A stretch of 64,000 bases of DNA. Source: Variovorax sp. (lineage in GTDB: Bacteria; Pseudomonadota; Gammaproteobacteria; Burkholderiales; Burkholderiaceae_C). The first letter of the stretch is position 1, and every line of letters starts with the position of its first letter. The translations under genes were made by a program, and so were the position numbers. Positions 23,848 through 33,458 of this stretch are shown in pieces. The notes under the pieces are model-generated. The model saw only the letters and a program-made list of their open reading frames with translations, had not been told where the DNA came from and did no database searches. Where the stretch lies: assembly GCA_017744285.1 (NCBI GenBank), contig JAGIBP010000004.1:1-64000 (forward strand), read 5' to 3'.

Positions 23848-25257
23848 ATGCCAGCCTTCGACCTCGTCATCCGCCATGCCCGCGCCGTCACCGCGAGCGA
23901 CATCTTCGACTGCGACATCGCCGTGAAGGACGGCCGCATCGTGCAGCTGGGGCAGTCCCTGCCCGCAGGCGCGCGCGAGATCGACGCGGCCGGCCGCCAC
24001 GTGACGCCGGGCGGCGTCGACGCGCATTGCCATCTCGATCAACCCGAGCCGCCGCCGGTGCGCATGGCGGACGACTTCGACACCGGGACGCGGTCGGCCG
24101 CGTGCGGCGGCACCACCACGGTGATCCCGTTCGCGCTGCAGCACAAGGGACAGTCGCTGCGCGACGCGGTGGCCGACTACCACCGGCGCGCGGAAGGCAA
24201 GGCGCACGTCGACTACGCCTTCCACCTGATCGTGAGCGACCCCACGCCCACGGTGCTCGCGGAAGAACTGCCGGCGCTGATCCGCGAGGGCTACACCTCG
24301 TTCAAGATCTACATGACCTACGACAGCCTGAAGCTGGACGACGGCCAGATCCTGGATGTGCTGTCGGTCGCGCGCGAGCACGGCGCGATGGCGATGATCC
24401 ATGCCGAGAACGCCGACTGCATCGAATGGCTGACGCGCCGCCTCGAAGCCGCCGGCCGCACCGCGCCGCGCTACCACGGCCATGCGCGGCCGATGCTGGT
24501 GGAGCGCGAAGCGACGCACCGCGCCATCGCGCTGTCGGAGCTGGTGGACGTGCCGATCCTCATCGTGCACGTCTCCGGCCAGGAGGCGGTGGAGCAGATC
24601 CGGTGGGCGCGCGCGCACGGCCTGAACGTGTTCGCCGAGACCTGCCCGCAGTACCTCTTCCTGTCGGCCGAGGACCTCGGCATCGACGACCGCTTCGAGG
24701 GCGCGAAATGCGTGTGCAGCCCGCCGCCGCGCGGCAAGTCCAACCAGCGCGTGATCTGGCAGGGACTGGCGGACGGCCTGTTCACCGTGTTCTCGTCGGA
24801 CCACGCGCCCTACCGTTTCGAGGGCGAGGACGGCAAGAAGGCCGCCGGCGAGGACGCGGCCTTTCGCCACATCCCCAACGGCATTCCGGGCATCGAGACG
24901 CGCATGGCGCTGCTGTGGTCCGAAGGCGTGATGGCCCGCCGCATCACGCCGCAGAAGTTCGTGGAGCTGACCTCGACGAATCCCGCCAAGGCGTACGGCC
25001 TGCATCCGCGCAAGGGCAGCCTCGCGGTGGGCGCCGATGCCGACCTGGTGATCTGGGACGAGCGCGAATTCGTGCTGCGCAACAGCCAGCTTCACCACAA
25101 CGTCGACTACACGCCCTACGAGGGCATGCACCTCACCGCCTGGCCCGGCATGACGCTGGCGCGCGGCGAAGTGGTCTGGGACGGCCGCGAGTTCACGGGC
25201 CGCGCGGGCGCGGGCCGCTTCCTGCACTGCGGCCTTCCGAGCCTGCTGCCGAGGTAG
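23848..25257 (+). CDS. Dihydropyrimidinase / D-hydantoinase family amidohydrolase
   Basis: A 469-residue cyclic-amide hydrolase with a complete binuclear metal site: H60 and H62 in DAHCHLD, the carboxylated lysine K153 in FKIYMTY, H185 in MIHAEN, H241 in IVHVSG and D318 in SSDHAPY. It should open hydantoin, dihydropyrimidine or related rings to N-carbamoyl acids. The C-terminus is HNVDYTPYEGMHLTAWPG, as in the family. It ends the plus-strand run that starts with the importer at 19373. No carbamoylase lies next to it, so the carbamoyl product must be handled elsewhere. Confidence 0.88.
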   Translation: MPAFDLVIRHARAVTASDIFDCDIAVKDGRIVQLGQSLPAGAREIDAAGRHVTPGGVDAHCHLDQPEPPPVRMADDFDTGTRSAACGGTTTVIPFALQHKGQSLRDAVADYHRRAEGKAHVDYAFHLIVSDPTPTVLAEELPALIREGYTSFKIYMTYDSLKLDDGQILDVLSVAREHGAMAMIHAENADCIEWLTRRLEAAGRTAPRYHGHARPMLVEREATHRAIALSELVDVPILIVHVSGQEAVEQIRWARAHGLNVFAETCPQYLFLSAEDLGIDDRFEGAKCVCSPPPRGKSNQRVIWQGLADGLFTVFSSDHAPYRFEGEDGKKAAGEDAAFRHIPNGIPGIETRMALLWSEGVMARRITPQKFVELTSTNPAKAYGLHPRKGSLAVGADADLVIWDEREFVLRNSQLHHNVDYTPYEGMHLTAWPGMTLARGEVVWDGREFTGRAGAGRFLHCGLPSLLPR

Positions 25258-25399
25258 ACGGGCCGGGCGCTGTCAAGGCCTGCTTGTCCCCGCCCGCGGT
25301 GGATGACCTTGTGGATAACACCATGAGCATCTCGCCGAAGCCGCATCCAGCCTCGCTTGCACTGCGGTGCTCAACGAACGGGCAGGTGGAGAATTTTTG

Positions 25400-26299
25400 T
25401 CAGTGCAGCGCCATCGGCGCCTTGCGCGCCCGGCTCCTCGGCGCGGGCATCGCCGCCGGCGGCACTGCCGCCCCGGCCGGCGCGCCGGTCTCGACCGCCG
25501 CCGCCTGCGCCGCCGCCTCGGCGTGATGCCGGCTCTCCATCGCCTGCCCGATCGCGCGGCCGTGCAGCAGCAGGTCGGCCGCGTAGCGGCGCTCGGCCTC
25601 GGCCATCGGCATCGAAGAGGAAAAGAAGGTCAGCGACAGCACGCCGGCCACGCAGCCCGCTTCCAGGATCGGCACCGCGATCGACGAGCACTTGCCCGGG
25701 TTCATCGAATGCGGCGTGCGGTCGTTCATGGCGTAGCCGTCCTTTCGGATGCGCCGGATCAGCGAGCCGGAACGGAACATGGCCAGCGCCACCGAGGTCT
25801 TGTAGTCGCTGGCCAGGCCGTCGAGCAGGCAGTCGCGCACGGTGTCGCTCGCGAACGCGATGTGGGCATGGCCGGCCGCACATTCGAGCATCGGGAAGGT
25901 GTAGCCGGGGGAGTACTTGTTGAACGCCATCGACGTCATGTCGTAGGTCGAATCGCGCAGCATCATCGACGGCCCCACGGCCGTGGCGATGGACGTGGGC
26001 CAGCCGTGCTTCTGCGTGAGCGCGACCAGGTGCGCGCGGGCGGCCGTCACCAGGCTGGCGCTCTCGCGGCTGCCGACCGCCAGCGTCTGCACCAGGTCGG
26101 TGACGCGGTAGTACTTGCGCACCGGCTCGCATTCGAGCATGCCCTCGTGCACCAGCGTCTGCACGATGCGGATGGTGGTCGGATAGGGCAGCGAGATCGC
26201 GCGCGCGATCTCCATCAGCGACGCCGGGCCGTGGCGGTTGACGAACTGCAGCAGTGCCAGGCAGCGGCTGATCGAGCGGACGGGGACACCTTTTTCCAT
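25400..26299 (-). CDS. IclR-family transcriptional regulator
   Basis: A 299-residue regulator with an N-terminal winged helix (SISRCLALLQFV, LPYPTTIRIVQTL) and a C-terminal GAF-like effector domain (about 80-250). The last 40 residues are Ala/Pro-rich and probably disordered, an extension beyond the usual 250-270 residues. It lies at the end of the large minus-strand catabolic run. A 19-bp near-palindrome stands 112 bases before its ATG and two matching copies stand before other genes of the run, so I infer that it controls the whole unit and itself. Confidence 0.86.
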   Translation of the reverse strand: MEKGVPVRSISRCLALLQFVNRHGPASLMEIARAISLPYPTTIRIVQTLVHEGMLECEPVRKYYRVTDLVQTLAVGSRESASLVTAARAHLVALTQKHGWPTSIATAVGPSMMLRDSTYDMTSMAFNKYSPGYTFPMLECAAGHAHIAFASDTVRDCLLDGLASDYKTSVALAMFRSGSLIRRIRKDGYAMNDRTPHSMNPGKCSSIAVPILEAGCVAGVLSLTFFSSSMPMAEAERRYAADLLLHGRAIGQAMESRHHAEAAAQAAAVETGAPAGAAVPPAAMPAPRSRARKAPMALH

Positions 26300-26410
26300 G
26301 CGGAGCTCCTGAGACGGCGAGGTGCGGCGGGCACCGGGGCGCGCAGTCTATGAGCAGCTTTCGTGCCCCGGCATCAGGGTAATCCGCCGGACCGCGCGCC
26401 AGGCTGGCAT

Positions 26411-26429
26411 GTATCCGCACAGTGGATAC
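26411..26429. promoter_or_regulatory. IclR operator candidate, copy A
   Basis: GTATCC and GGATAC form perfect 6-base arms around a 7-base centre. Read on the minus strand the 19-mer is GTATCCACTGTGCGGATAC. It matches copies B (31042) and C (39940) at 13 positions shared by all three. It lies between the LivF stop and the iclR start. Confidence 0.7.
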
Positions 26430-26451
26430 GGCGCGCGGCGGCCGGCCTCGG

Positions 26452-27145
<694 letters not shown>

Positions 27146-27159
<14 letters not shown>

Positions 27160-27931
27160 GCGCGCCTTTCCTGCGGCCCAGGTAGGCCTCGATCACCGCT
27201 TCGGTGTTGCGCACCTCGGCCGGCTCGCCGTCGGCGATCAGCTGGCCGAAGTTCAGCACCGCGATGCGGTCGGCCAGTCGCATGACCAGGCCCATGTTGT
27301 GCTCGATCAGCAGGATGCTCAGGCCCTGGCCGCGCAGCTCCGAGACGTAGGCGATCAGCTCCTCGACCTCGCCCGAGTTCAGCCCGGCGGCCGGCTCGTC
27401 GAGCATCAGCACGCGGGGCGCGAGGATGAGCGCGCGGGCGATCTCGATCTTGCGTTGCTTGCCGTAGGGCAGCTCGCCCACCGCGCGTTCGGCATCGGCG
27501 GCCAGGCCCAGTCCGTCCAGCAGCGCCAGCGCCGATTCGCGCAAGGCCTTCTCTTCGGCGCGAAAGCCGGGCAGGCGCAGCACGGCCGAGGCGAAGCCGG
27601 TGGCGTGGCGCGCATGGGCGCCGACCAGCACGTTCTCCAGCACCGAGAGGCGCTTGAACAGGCGCCCGTTCTGGAAGGTGCGCACCAGCCCGGCGGCGGC
27701 CACGCGATGGGCGGGCTGGCCGGTCAGGTCGCGACCGTCCAGCACGACGCGGCCGGCCGTGGGCGCCAGCACGCCGGCCAGCAGGTTCACGGTCGTGCTC
27801 TTGCCGGCGCCGTTGGGGCCGATCAGCGCCAGCAGCTTGCCGCGCGGAATGTCCAGGTCCACCGCGTTCACCGCCTGCAGCCCGCCGAAGCGGCGCGACA
27901 GTCCGCGCACCGAGAGGATGGCGTCAGACAC
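27146..27931 (-). CDS. livG: Branched-chain-type ABC importer ATPase LivG
   Basis: A 261-residue ATPase with Walker A GPNGAGKST, the LivG insert after RTFQNGRLFKRL, signature-region LPYGKQRKIEIARAL, Walker B VLMLDEPAAGLN and H-loop LIEHNM. It overlaps livM by 8 bases and livF by 14 bases. It works with LivF on the LivH/LivM channel. Confidence 0.9.
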
Positions 27932-28880
27932 GGCGGGCCACCTCGCGCTGCGGGCGGCGCATCGTCCAGCGGCGAAGCCGGCCTGCGATGCCCTCGGGCA
28001 TGAAGATGAGCACCAGCAGCACCGCCACCCCGAACACCGCGAGGTAGGCGTCGCCCACGAAGCGCAGCCACTCGGGCGCGAAGCTCAGCAAGATCGCGCC
28101 GGCCACGGCACCGGCGATCGACATCTCGCCGCCCACGATCACCATCACCAGGATGCTGATGGAGCGCCACATGTCGAAGTCCGCCGGCGCGACGAAGTGC
28201 GCGTAGTGCGCATACAGCGCGCCCGAGAGGCCCGCCAGCACGCTGGAGATCACGAAGGCGGCGACCTTGGTGCGCACCACCGGCACGCCCGAGGTGCCCG
28301 AGGCGATCTCGTCGTCGCGCACCGCGATCATCGCGCGGCCGAAGCGCGACTGGCGCAGCAGCATCGCGAACGCGGCCACCACCGCGAGGAAGGCGAGCGA
28401 CAGGAAGTAGTAGCCCGTGTCGGTCTGGATCTCGTGCCCGAACACCCGGATGCCCGGGATGCCGCTGATGCCGTCGGTGCCGCCGGTGAGCGCCTGCCAG
28501 TTCTTCGCGATGATTTCCAGCGTGACGTTGAAGCCCACCGTGGCCAGCGCGAGGTAGTGGCCGCGCAGGCGCAGCATCGGCACCGCGATCAGCAGGGCGA
28601 CCGCGCCCGCGAGCGCCATGGCCAGCGGCATCGCGAGCCAGAAGTCCAGCCCGAGCCGCATCGACGCGATGGCCGAGCCGTAGGCGCCCAGGCCGATGAA
28701 CGCCGCCTGGCCCAGCTGGATCAGCCCGGCCCAGCCGAAGCACACCGACAGGCCGATCGCGGCGATGGCCGTCTGCAGCGCCAGCACCAGAATGCGCAGG
28801 TTGTAGTCGGAGATCACGAATGGGGCGGCCGCGCAGGCGGCCAGCAGCGCCGCCATGGCGGAGGTGGGATGAAGTTTCAT
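27924..28880 (-). CDS. livM: Branched-chain-type ABC importer permease LivM
   Basis: A 318-residue inner-membrane permease with eight to ten transmembrane segments. Typical LivM landmarks are LGLSVCFGWAGLIQLGQAAFIGLGAYG-like sequence near residues 42-68 and AMIAVRDDEIASGTSGV near 193. Here it is a stand-alone protein, in contrast to the LivM-LivG fusion at 54157-56136. It starts 6 bases after livH. Confidence 0.88.
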   Translation of the reverse strand: MKLHPTSAMAALLAACAAAPFVISDYNLRILVLALQTAIAAIGLSVCFGWAGLIQLGQAAFIGLGAYGSAIASMRLGLDFWLAMPLAMALAGAVALLIAVPMLRLRGHYLALATVGFNVTLEIIAKNWQALTGGTDGISGIPGIRVFGHEIQTDTGYYFLSLAFLAVVAAFAMLLRQSRFGRAMIAVRDDEIASGTSGVPVVRTKVAAFVISSVLAGLSGALYAHYAHFVAPADFDMWRSISILVMVIVGGEMSIAGAVAGAILLSFAPEWLRFVGDAYLAVFGVAVLLVLIFMPEGIAGRLRRWTMRRPQREVARRV

Positions 28881-28886
28881 CGTGGC

Positions 28887-29762
28887 TCAGGCCCGTTCGG
28901 AGATGCGTTCGCCGAACAGCCCCTGGGGCCGCACGAGCAGGAACGCGAACATCAGCGCGAAGACGATGGCCTCCTTGTAGGCCGACGAGATGTAGGCCGC
29001 GCCGAGGATCTCGGTCAGCCCCACCAGCAGGCCGCCGAGGATCGCCCCCGGGATGCTGCCGAAGCCGCCGATGATGGCCGCGGCGAAGGCCTTCAGCCCC
29101 ACGCCTTCGCCGATCGACACTTCGATGAACCACATCGGCCCGAGCAGCAGCCCGGCGATGCCGGCCAGCGCGCACACCAGGATCCAGGTCAGGCTGTAGA
29201 GCCGGTTCACGCGGATCCCCATCAGGCGCGCCGCCTCCGGGTCCTGCGCCAGCGCGCGGAACTGGCTGCCCAGCGCGCTGCGGTACAGCAGCAGGTACAC
29301 GCCCCCGATCAGGAGCGCCGACACGCCGATCGCGTACAGCGTGTGCAGCGAGACCACCACGCCGCCGAGCGAGAGCGTCTGCGTGCCCACCGGCGAGCGG
29401 GTGCCGATGGGCATCGAGCCCCAGACCAGCTGCGCCACGTTCTGCACCGCGATGCCGATGGCCACGGTGCCGATGATGATGGTCACCGCCGGCTGCCGGC
29501 GCAGCGGCATGAAGACGCCGGCGAAGAACAGCAGGCCGACCACCGCCATGCCGAGAATGACCAGCAGGTAGGCGCCGACGAAGTGGGTGCCGGTGAACAC
29601 CAGCGCGCTCGCGCCCAGCAGCGCGCCGATGGTGACGAGCTGGCCGGTCGCGAAGTTCACCACGCCGGTGGATTCGTAGGCGATCTCGAAGGCCAGCGCC
29701 ACGACCGCGTAGATGCTGCCGATGGCGACGGCATTGATGACAAGCTGGATGAATTGCGTCAT
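28887..29762 (-). CDS. livH: Branched-chain-type ABC importer permease LivH
   Basis: A 291-residue inner-membrane permease with about eight transmembrane segments. The LivH landmarks are present: VNFATGQLVTIGALL near residue 35, FRALAQDPEAARLMGIRV near 168 and GVGLKAFAAAIIGGFGSIPG near 220. It starts 19 bases after the binding-protein gene and pairs with LivM. Confidence 0.88.
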   Translation of the reverse strand: MTQFIQLVINAVAIGSIYAVVALAFEIAYESTGVVNFATGQLVTIGALLGASALVFTGTHFVGAYLLVILGMAVVGLLFFAGVFMPLRRQPAVTIIIGTVAIGIAVQNVAQLVWGSMPIGTRSPVGTQTLSLGGVVVSLHTLYAIGVSALLIGGVYLLLYRSALGSQFRALAQDPEAARLMGIRVNRLYSLTWILVCALAGIAGLLLGPMWFIEVSIGEGVGLKAFAAAIIGGFGSIPGAILGGLLVGLTEILGAAYISSAYKEAIVFALMFAFLLVRPQGLFGERISERA

Positions 29763-29781
29763 GCGCGCTGCCTGCGGAGCG

Positions 29782-30939
29782 TCACTTCGGGTAGACCGCC
29801 ACGCCCTGCAACTCCTTGGTGCCGGGCTTGAAGACGGCCATGCTCACCGTGTGGGCCATGTTGCCGGTGGCGGGGTCGGTGGTGTAGGTGCGCGCGACGC
29901 CCTTGAAGCCCTTCACGCCGGCCAGGTAGGCGCGCAGCTTCTCGGCGTCGGGACCGACCTTGCGCAGGCCCTCCGCCACCATCATCGCGGCGTCGTAGTA
30001 CGAGGCGCCGAACGAGTCGGGGCGCATCTTGTAGGCGATCACGTAGCGGCGCACGAACTCGGCGCTGGCCGGGCTCACTTCGTCGCCGAGCACCGTGTCG
30101 GCCGCCACCAGCACGTTGGCCACGTCGGCGGCTTCCACGAGGTCGAGCGTGCCCGGCGAGGCCATGCCGGTGCCCGAGACCAGCGGCAGCTCGATGCCCA
30201 GGCTCTTGCGCTGCTTGAGCAGCAGCGCGCCGTCGCGGTTGTAGTTGAAGGTGACCAGCACGTCCGCGCCCTTGTTCCTGGCGTTCAGCAACTGGGCCGA
30301 GAAGTCGTTGTCGCGCGGGTTGTAGGGCTCCTTGGCCACCACCGCCACGCCGGACTTCTTCAGCAGCTCCTCGAGCGCGTTGGCCGCGCCCGTGCCGTAG
30401 TCGTCCTGCGTGTACAGGATGCCCGGCTTGCTCTTCTTCAGCGAATCGGTGATGCCCCAGGCCAGCGCGCCGGCGCCCAGCACGTCGCCCGGGCGCGTGC
30501 GGAAGATGTAGGGGTTCTTGCGCGCATCGAGGGCCACCGCGCCGCCGGGCGTCACCGACGGGATCTTCGCCTTGGCGATCTCGGGCTCCGTCGCCAGCAC
30601 CTGCGTGGAGAGGTTCGACAGGAAGATGAAAGGCGGGTTGTGCTGCTTGACCAGCTTGATGTAGGCGTTCACCGCGCCGCTGTTGTTGGCGGTGGCGTCC
30701 TCGAAGGCGATGCGCAGCTTCTTGCCGTGGATGCCGCCTTGCGCGTTGATGTCGTCCTGCGCCATGCGCAGGGCGTTGTAGCCCGGGAGGCCCGAGGCCG
30801 CGAACGCGCCGGTGATGGGCATCACGGCGCCGACGACGATCTCGTCCTGCGCCTGCACGAGCAGCGGCCAGGCCGATGCGACCACGAGCGCGCCGGCCAG
30901 CAGGGCCTTGGCGAATGTTCTCTTCGGGATGGGTTTCAC
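29782..30939 (-). CDS. Branched-chain-type ABC importer substrate-binding protein
   Basis: A 385-residue periplasmic binding protein of the LivJ/LivK (peripla_BP_6) family. The start is GTG at 30939, with GGAG 7 bases before it. Residues 1-31 are a signal peptide ending LVQAQD; the mature part starts EIVVGAVMPITGAFAASG. Relatives bind branched-chain amino acids, amides, urea or aromatic acids. It is preceded by a 124-base gap with an IclR operator copy, so the importer genes probably have their own promoter inside the larger run. Confidence 0.87.
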   Translation of the reverse strand: MKPIPKRTFAKALLAGALVVASAWPLLVQAQDEIVVGAVMPITGAFAASGLPGYNALRMAQDDINAQGGIHGKKLRIAFEDATANNSGAVNAYIKLVKQHNPPFIFLSNLSTQVLATEPEIAKAKIPSVTPGGAVALDARKNPYIFRTRPGDVLGAGALAWGITDSLKKSKPGILYTQDDYGTGAANALEELLKKSGVAVVAKEPYNPRDNDFSAQLLNARNKGADVLVTFNYNRDGALLLKQRKSLGIELPLVSGTGMASPGTLDLVEAADVANVLVAADTVLGDEVSPASAEFVRRYVIAYKMRPDSFGASYYDAAMMVAEGLRKVGPDAEKLRAYLAGVKGFKGVARTYTTDPATGNMAHTVSMAVFKPGTKELQGVAVYPK

Positions 30940-31041
30940 GGGGCACTCCGTTGGTAGGTGAGGACAGGCACGCGCCCATGCGGGCGCGGCGCGAAGGGAT
31001 GGTAAGAGCCGCCCCGGCGTGGCCGCAGGCGGGTTGCGGAT

Positions 31042-31060
31042 CTATCCGCTGTGCGAACAA
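31042..31060. promoter_or_regulatory. IclR operator candidate, copy B
   Basis: CTATCCGCTGTGCGAACAA lies 3 bases past the oxidase stop and 102 bases before the GTG of the binding-protein gene. It shares TATCC-CTGT-CG-A-A with copies A and C but is the least symmetric of the three. Confidence 0.6.
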
Positions 31061-31063
31061 GGC

Positions 31064-32656
31064 TCACAGGCCGAGCACTCCGGCATTCATGCGCCGCTGC
31101 GGATCCACCGCCGCCTTCAGCGCCTGCACCACGCGCAAGCCCGTCGCGTCCATCGCCGCGGCGTACGGATAGACCCGGCCGAGCTGGAAATGCACCGCGC
31201 CGTGCGCGCGGTACAGCGCGATCAGTTCCTCGCGCAGCGCGGCGATCCAGGCATGCAGCGCCGGGTCGGGCGCGTGCTGCGGCAGCCGCGCGAGCGTCTT
31301 GGCGTCGACCACGGCGCGGTGATACGCGTCCGGTGCGTCGGGCCAGTACAGGCCCAGCTCCACCATGAAGCCGCCGCTGCCCACGCATTCGACCAGCGTC
31401 CCGATCCAGACGCCCCGGCGCCGCATGGCGTCGGCGTGGCTGGCCAGGAGCCGCTGCAGCCCGGCATGGAAGCCCGCGACGCGCGAATGCGCCAGCAGCC
31501 CGTGCACCGGCACCCAGCGTTCGCCGGCCGGGCCGAGCACATGGAACATGCGCTCGAAGGGCTGGCTGCGCACCACCGACGCGATGGTGTTGCCGATCTC
31601 GCGGCCATGCGCGGCGAGCGCCTTGCGCAGCCGGGCCGCGCGCGCCCGCACCTCGCGCGGGCTGCCGCCCTCGACGATGTAGTGCGCCAGGTAGGGCGAG
31701 CCCGCGAGGCCGCGCTCGCCGGCCAGCGCCATGCGCGCGAGTTGCGCCGCCGGCGCCCGCAGGCCGGGCGTGGCGCGCCAGATGCGCCGCGCGATCTTCA
31801 GCGTGTCGACGATGCCGCGCGGCCTTTGAAGCTGGCCGCGCACCATGGACGCGTCCAGCCCGAAATGGGTGTCGTCGACGCGCTCGCGCGCGGCGGCGCG
31901 CATGCCGGCGTGCAGGGCCTCCCAGCGCTCGAAGCCGAACGACAGCGCCGCGTGGTCGGCCTGCGCGCGCACCAGCCGCAGGCTGATGCGCGCCTTGATG
32001 CCGAAGGCGCCGCAGTCGCCCAGGAACAGGCCGGTGAGATCCGGTCCGTGGTGGCGCTCGAACGGCGGGCCGCCCACGAGCGGCGCGCCGGTGCGCAGCA
32101 GGCTGCCGTCGGCCAGCACCACGTCCAGCGCGGTGACGGAGGCCGCCGACACGCCATGCGCGCCGGTGCCGTGGCTGATGCCGTGCTGCGCCATGGTGCC
32201 GCCCACCGTGGCGACCGCCCCCGAGAACGGCCCGCGAAACGGCGTGCGCCAGCCGCGCGCGGCGAGCGCCCAGTCGAGCGCGGCCCAGGTCACGCCGGCC
32301 TCGACCGTGACATAGGCGTCGTCCTCGTTGATCTCCACGATGGCGTCGAGCCGGCGCATGTCCACGAGCAGCGCGCCGTCCTCGTCCGGCAGATAGCCCT
32401 GCGTGTAGGACGCGCCGCCGCCGCGTGCCAGCAGCGGCAGGCCGGCCGCCGCGGCGATGCGCACGACCTGCTGAAGCGCGTCCACGCTGGCCGGCGCGAC
32501 CATGGCCAGCGGCCGGGCGCGGCGGTCGAAGATGTCGGCCGCGAACGCATCCAGCGCCGCGCCCTGCACCAGGTGCGCGGCACCGACCGCCGCGGCCAGT
32601 TGCGCGAGCACGGCCGCGGGGTCGAAGGCCGCGCGCGGGGGCCTCACGGCTTCCAT
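31064..32656 (-). CDS. FAD-linked oxidase (VAO/PCMH family)
   Basis: A 530-residue flavoprotein with an N-terminal PCMH-type FAD-binding domain. The sequence LLARGGGASYTQGYLPDEDGALLVDMRRLD (about residues 75-104) is the pyrophosphate-binding region, and FRGPFSGAVATVGGTMAQHG follows. The C-terminal half is the FAD-oxidase C domain ending RRMNAGVLGL. Relatives oxidise glycolate, lactate, alcohols or phenols. The ATG at 32656 lies 13 bases inside the end of the crotonase gene. It may oxidise a hydroxy acid made by the CoA-linked enzymes before it; that is inference. Confidence 0.82.
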   Translation of the reverse strand: MEAVRPPRAAFDPAAVLAQLAAAVGAAHLVQGAALDAFAADIFDRRARPLAMVAPASVDALQQVVRIAAAAGLPLLARGGGASYTQGYLPDEDGALLVDMRRLDAIVEINEDDAYVTVEAGVTWAALDWALAARGWRTPFRGPFSGAVATVGGTMAQHGISHGTGAHGVSAASVTALDVVLADGSLLRTGAPLVGGPPFERHHGPDLTGLFLGDCGAFGIKARISLRLVRAQADHAALSFGFERWEALHAGMRAAARERVDDTHFGLDASMVRGQLQRPRGIVDTLKIARRIWRATPGLRAPAAQLARMALAGERGLAGSPYLAHYIVEGGSPREVRARAARLRKALAAHGREIGNTIASVVRSQPFERMFHVLGPAGERWVPVHGLLAHSRVAGFHAGLQRLLASHADAMRRRGVWIGTLVECVGSGGFMVELGLYWPDAPDAYHRAVVDAKTLARLPQHAPDPALHAWIAALREELIALYRAHGAVHFQLGRVYPYAAAMDATGLRVVQALKAAVDPQRRMNAGVLGL

Positions 32657-33429
32657 GAAGGCTGGCGCCCTTCGCGAAAGGCCTTGTAGCCTTCGTGGCC
32701 GTAAGGTTCGCTGTCCATGTAGGCCACGAAGTTGCGCAGCTCGATCTCGGCGCCCTCGGCCAGGCCGGCATCCACGCCCTGCTGGAACACGCGCTTGCTG
32801 GCCGCGATCACGGCACGCGGCTTGTCGGTCATGCGGGCGGCGAAGGCGAGGGCCTCGGCCTGCAGCTCGCCGCGCGGCACCGAGCGCAGGGCCAGGCCGG
32901 CGGCCACGGCCTCGGGGCCGGTGTACCAGCGCGCGGTCCAGATCATTTCCTTGGCGCGCTGCTCGCCGATCCGGCGCTTGAGCCGAAGCGAGGCCGCGGC
33001 CGGCAGCACGCCCGAATCGGTGTGCACGTCGCCGTAGCGCGCGTCGTCGGCGATCAGCACGAAGTCGCAGCCCATCGTGAGCTCGAAGCCGCCGGCGCGC
33101 GTGATGCCGTTCACGGCGGCGATGGTGGGCACGGCCAGCGCTTCCAGCCGGCTGATGATCACGTTCAGCCGGCGCACCACCGTCTCGAAGTAGATCATGT
33201 CGCCGAAGGCGCGCTCCAGCAGCTCCAGGTCCAGGCCCACGCAGAAGGCGCGCCCCTCGCCGCCGGTGATGATCAGGGCGCCGAGCTCGGTGTCGGCCTC
33301 GATCCCGGTCAGCAGCAGCTCCATCTCGGCCAGGCGCAATTCGCTGATCGCGTTCAGCGCGGCCGGCGTGTCGAAGGTCATGACGCCGACGCGGCCGTGT
33401 TTCTCGTAACGCAGGCTGCGCAGTTCCAT
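32644..33429 (-). CDS. Crotonase (enoyl-CoA hydratase/isomerase family)
   Basis: A 261-residue crotonase-fold protein. The oxyanion-hole segments are present (AFCVGLDL and NGITRAGGFEL) and the first catalytic Glu is E116. The second Glu of hydratases, expected in PEILLG-like sequence, is replaced by His (H136 in GDVHTDSGVLP). A plain hydratase is therefore doubtful; an isomerase, CoA hydrolase or retro-Claisen C-C hydrolase is possible. It follows HyuB by 29 bases and overlaps the oxidase gene. It implies CoA-thioester chemistry downstream of the ligase at 37438. Confidence 0.82.
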   Translation of the reverse strand: MELRSLRYEKHGRVGVMTFDTPAALNAISELRLAEMELLLTGIEADTELGALIITGGEGRAFCVGLDLELLERAFGDMIYFETVVRRLNVIISRLEALAVPTIAAVNGITRAGGFELTMGCDFVLIADDARYGDVHTDSGVLPAAASLRLKRRIGEQRAKEMIWTARWYTGPEAVAAGLALRSVPRGELQAEALAFAARMTDKPRAVIAASKRVFQQGVDAGLAEGAEIELRNFVAYMDSEPYGHEGYKAFREGRQPSWKP

Positions 33430-33458
33430 GGGCGGGCTCGGGTCGCTTTCCGAGCGCG

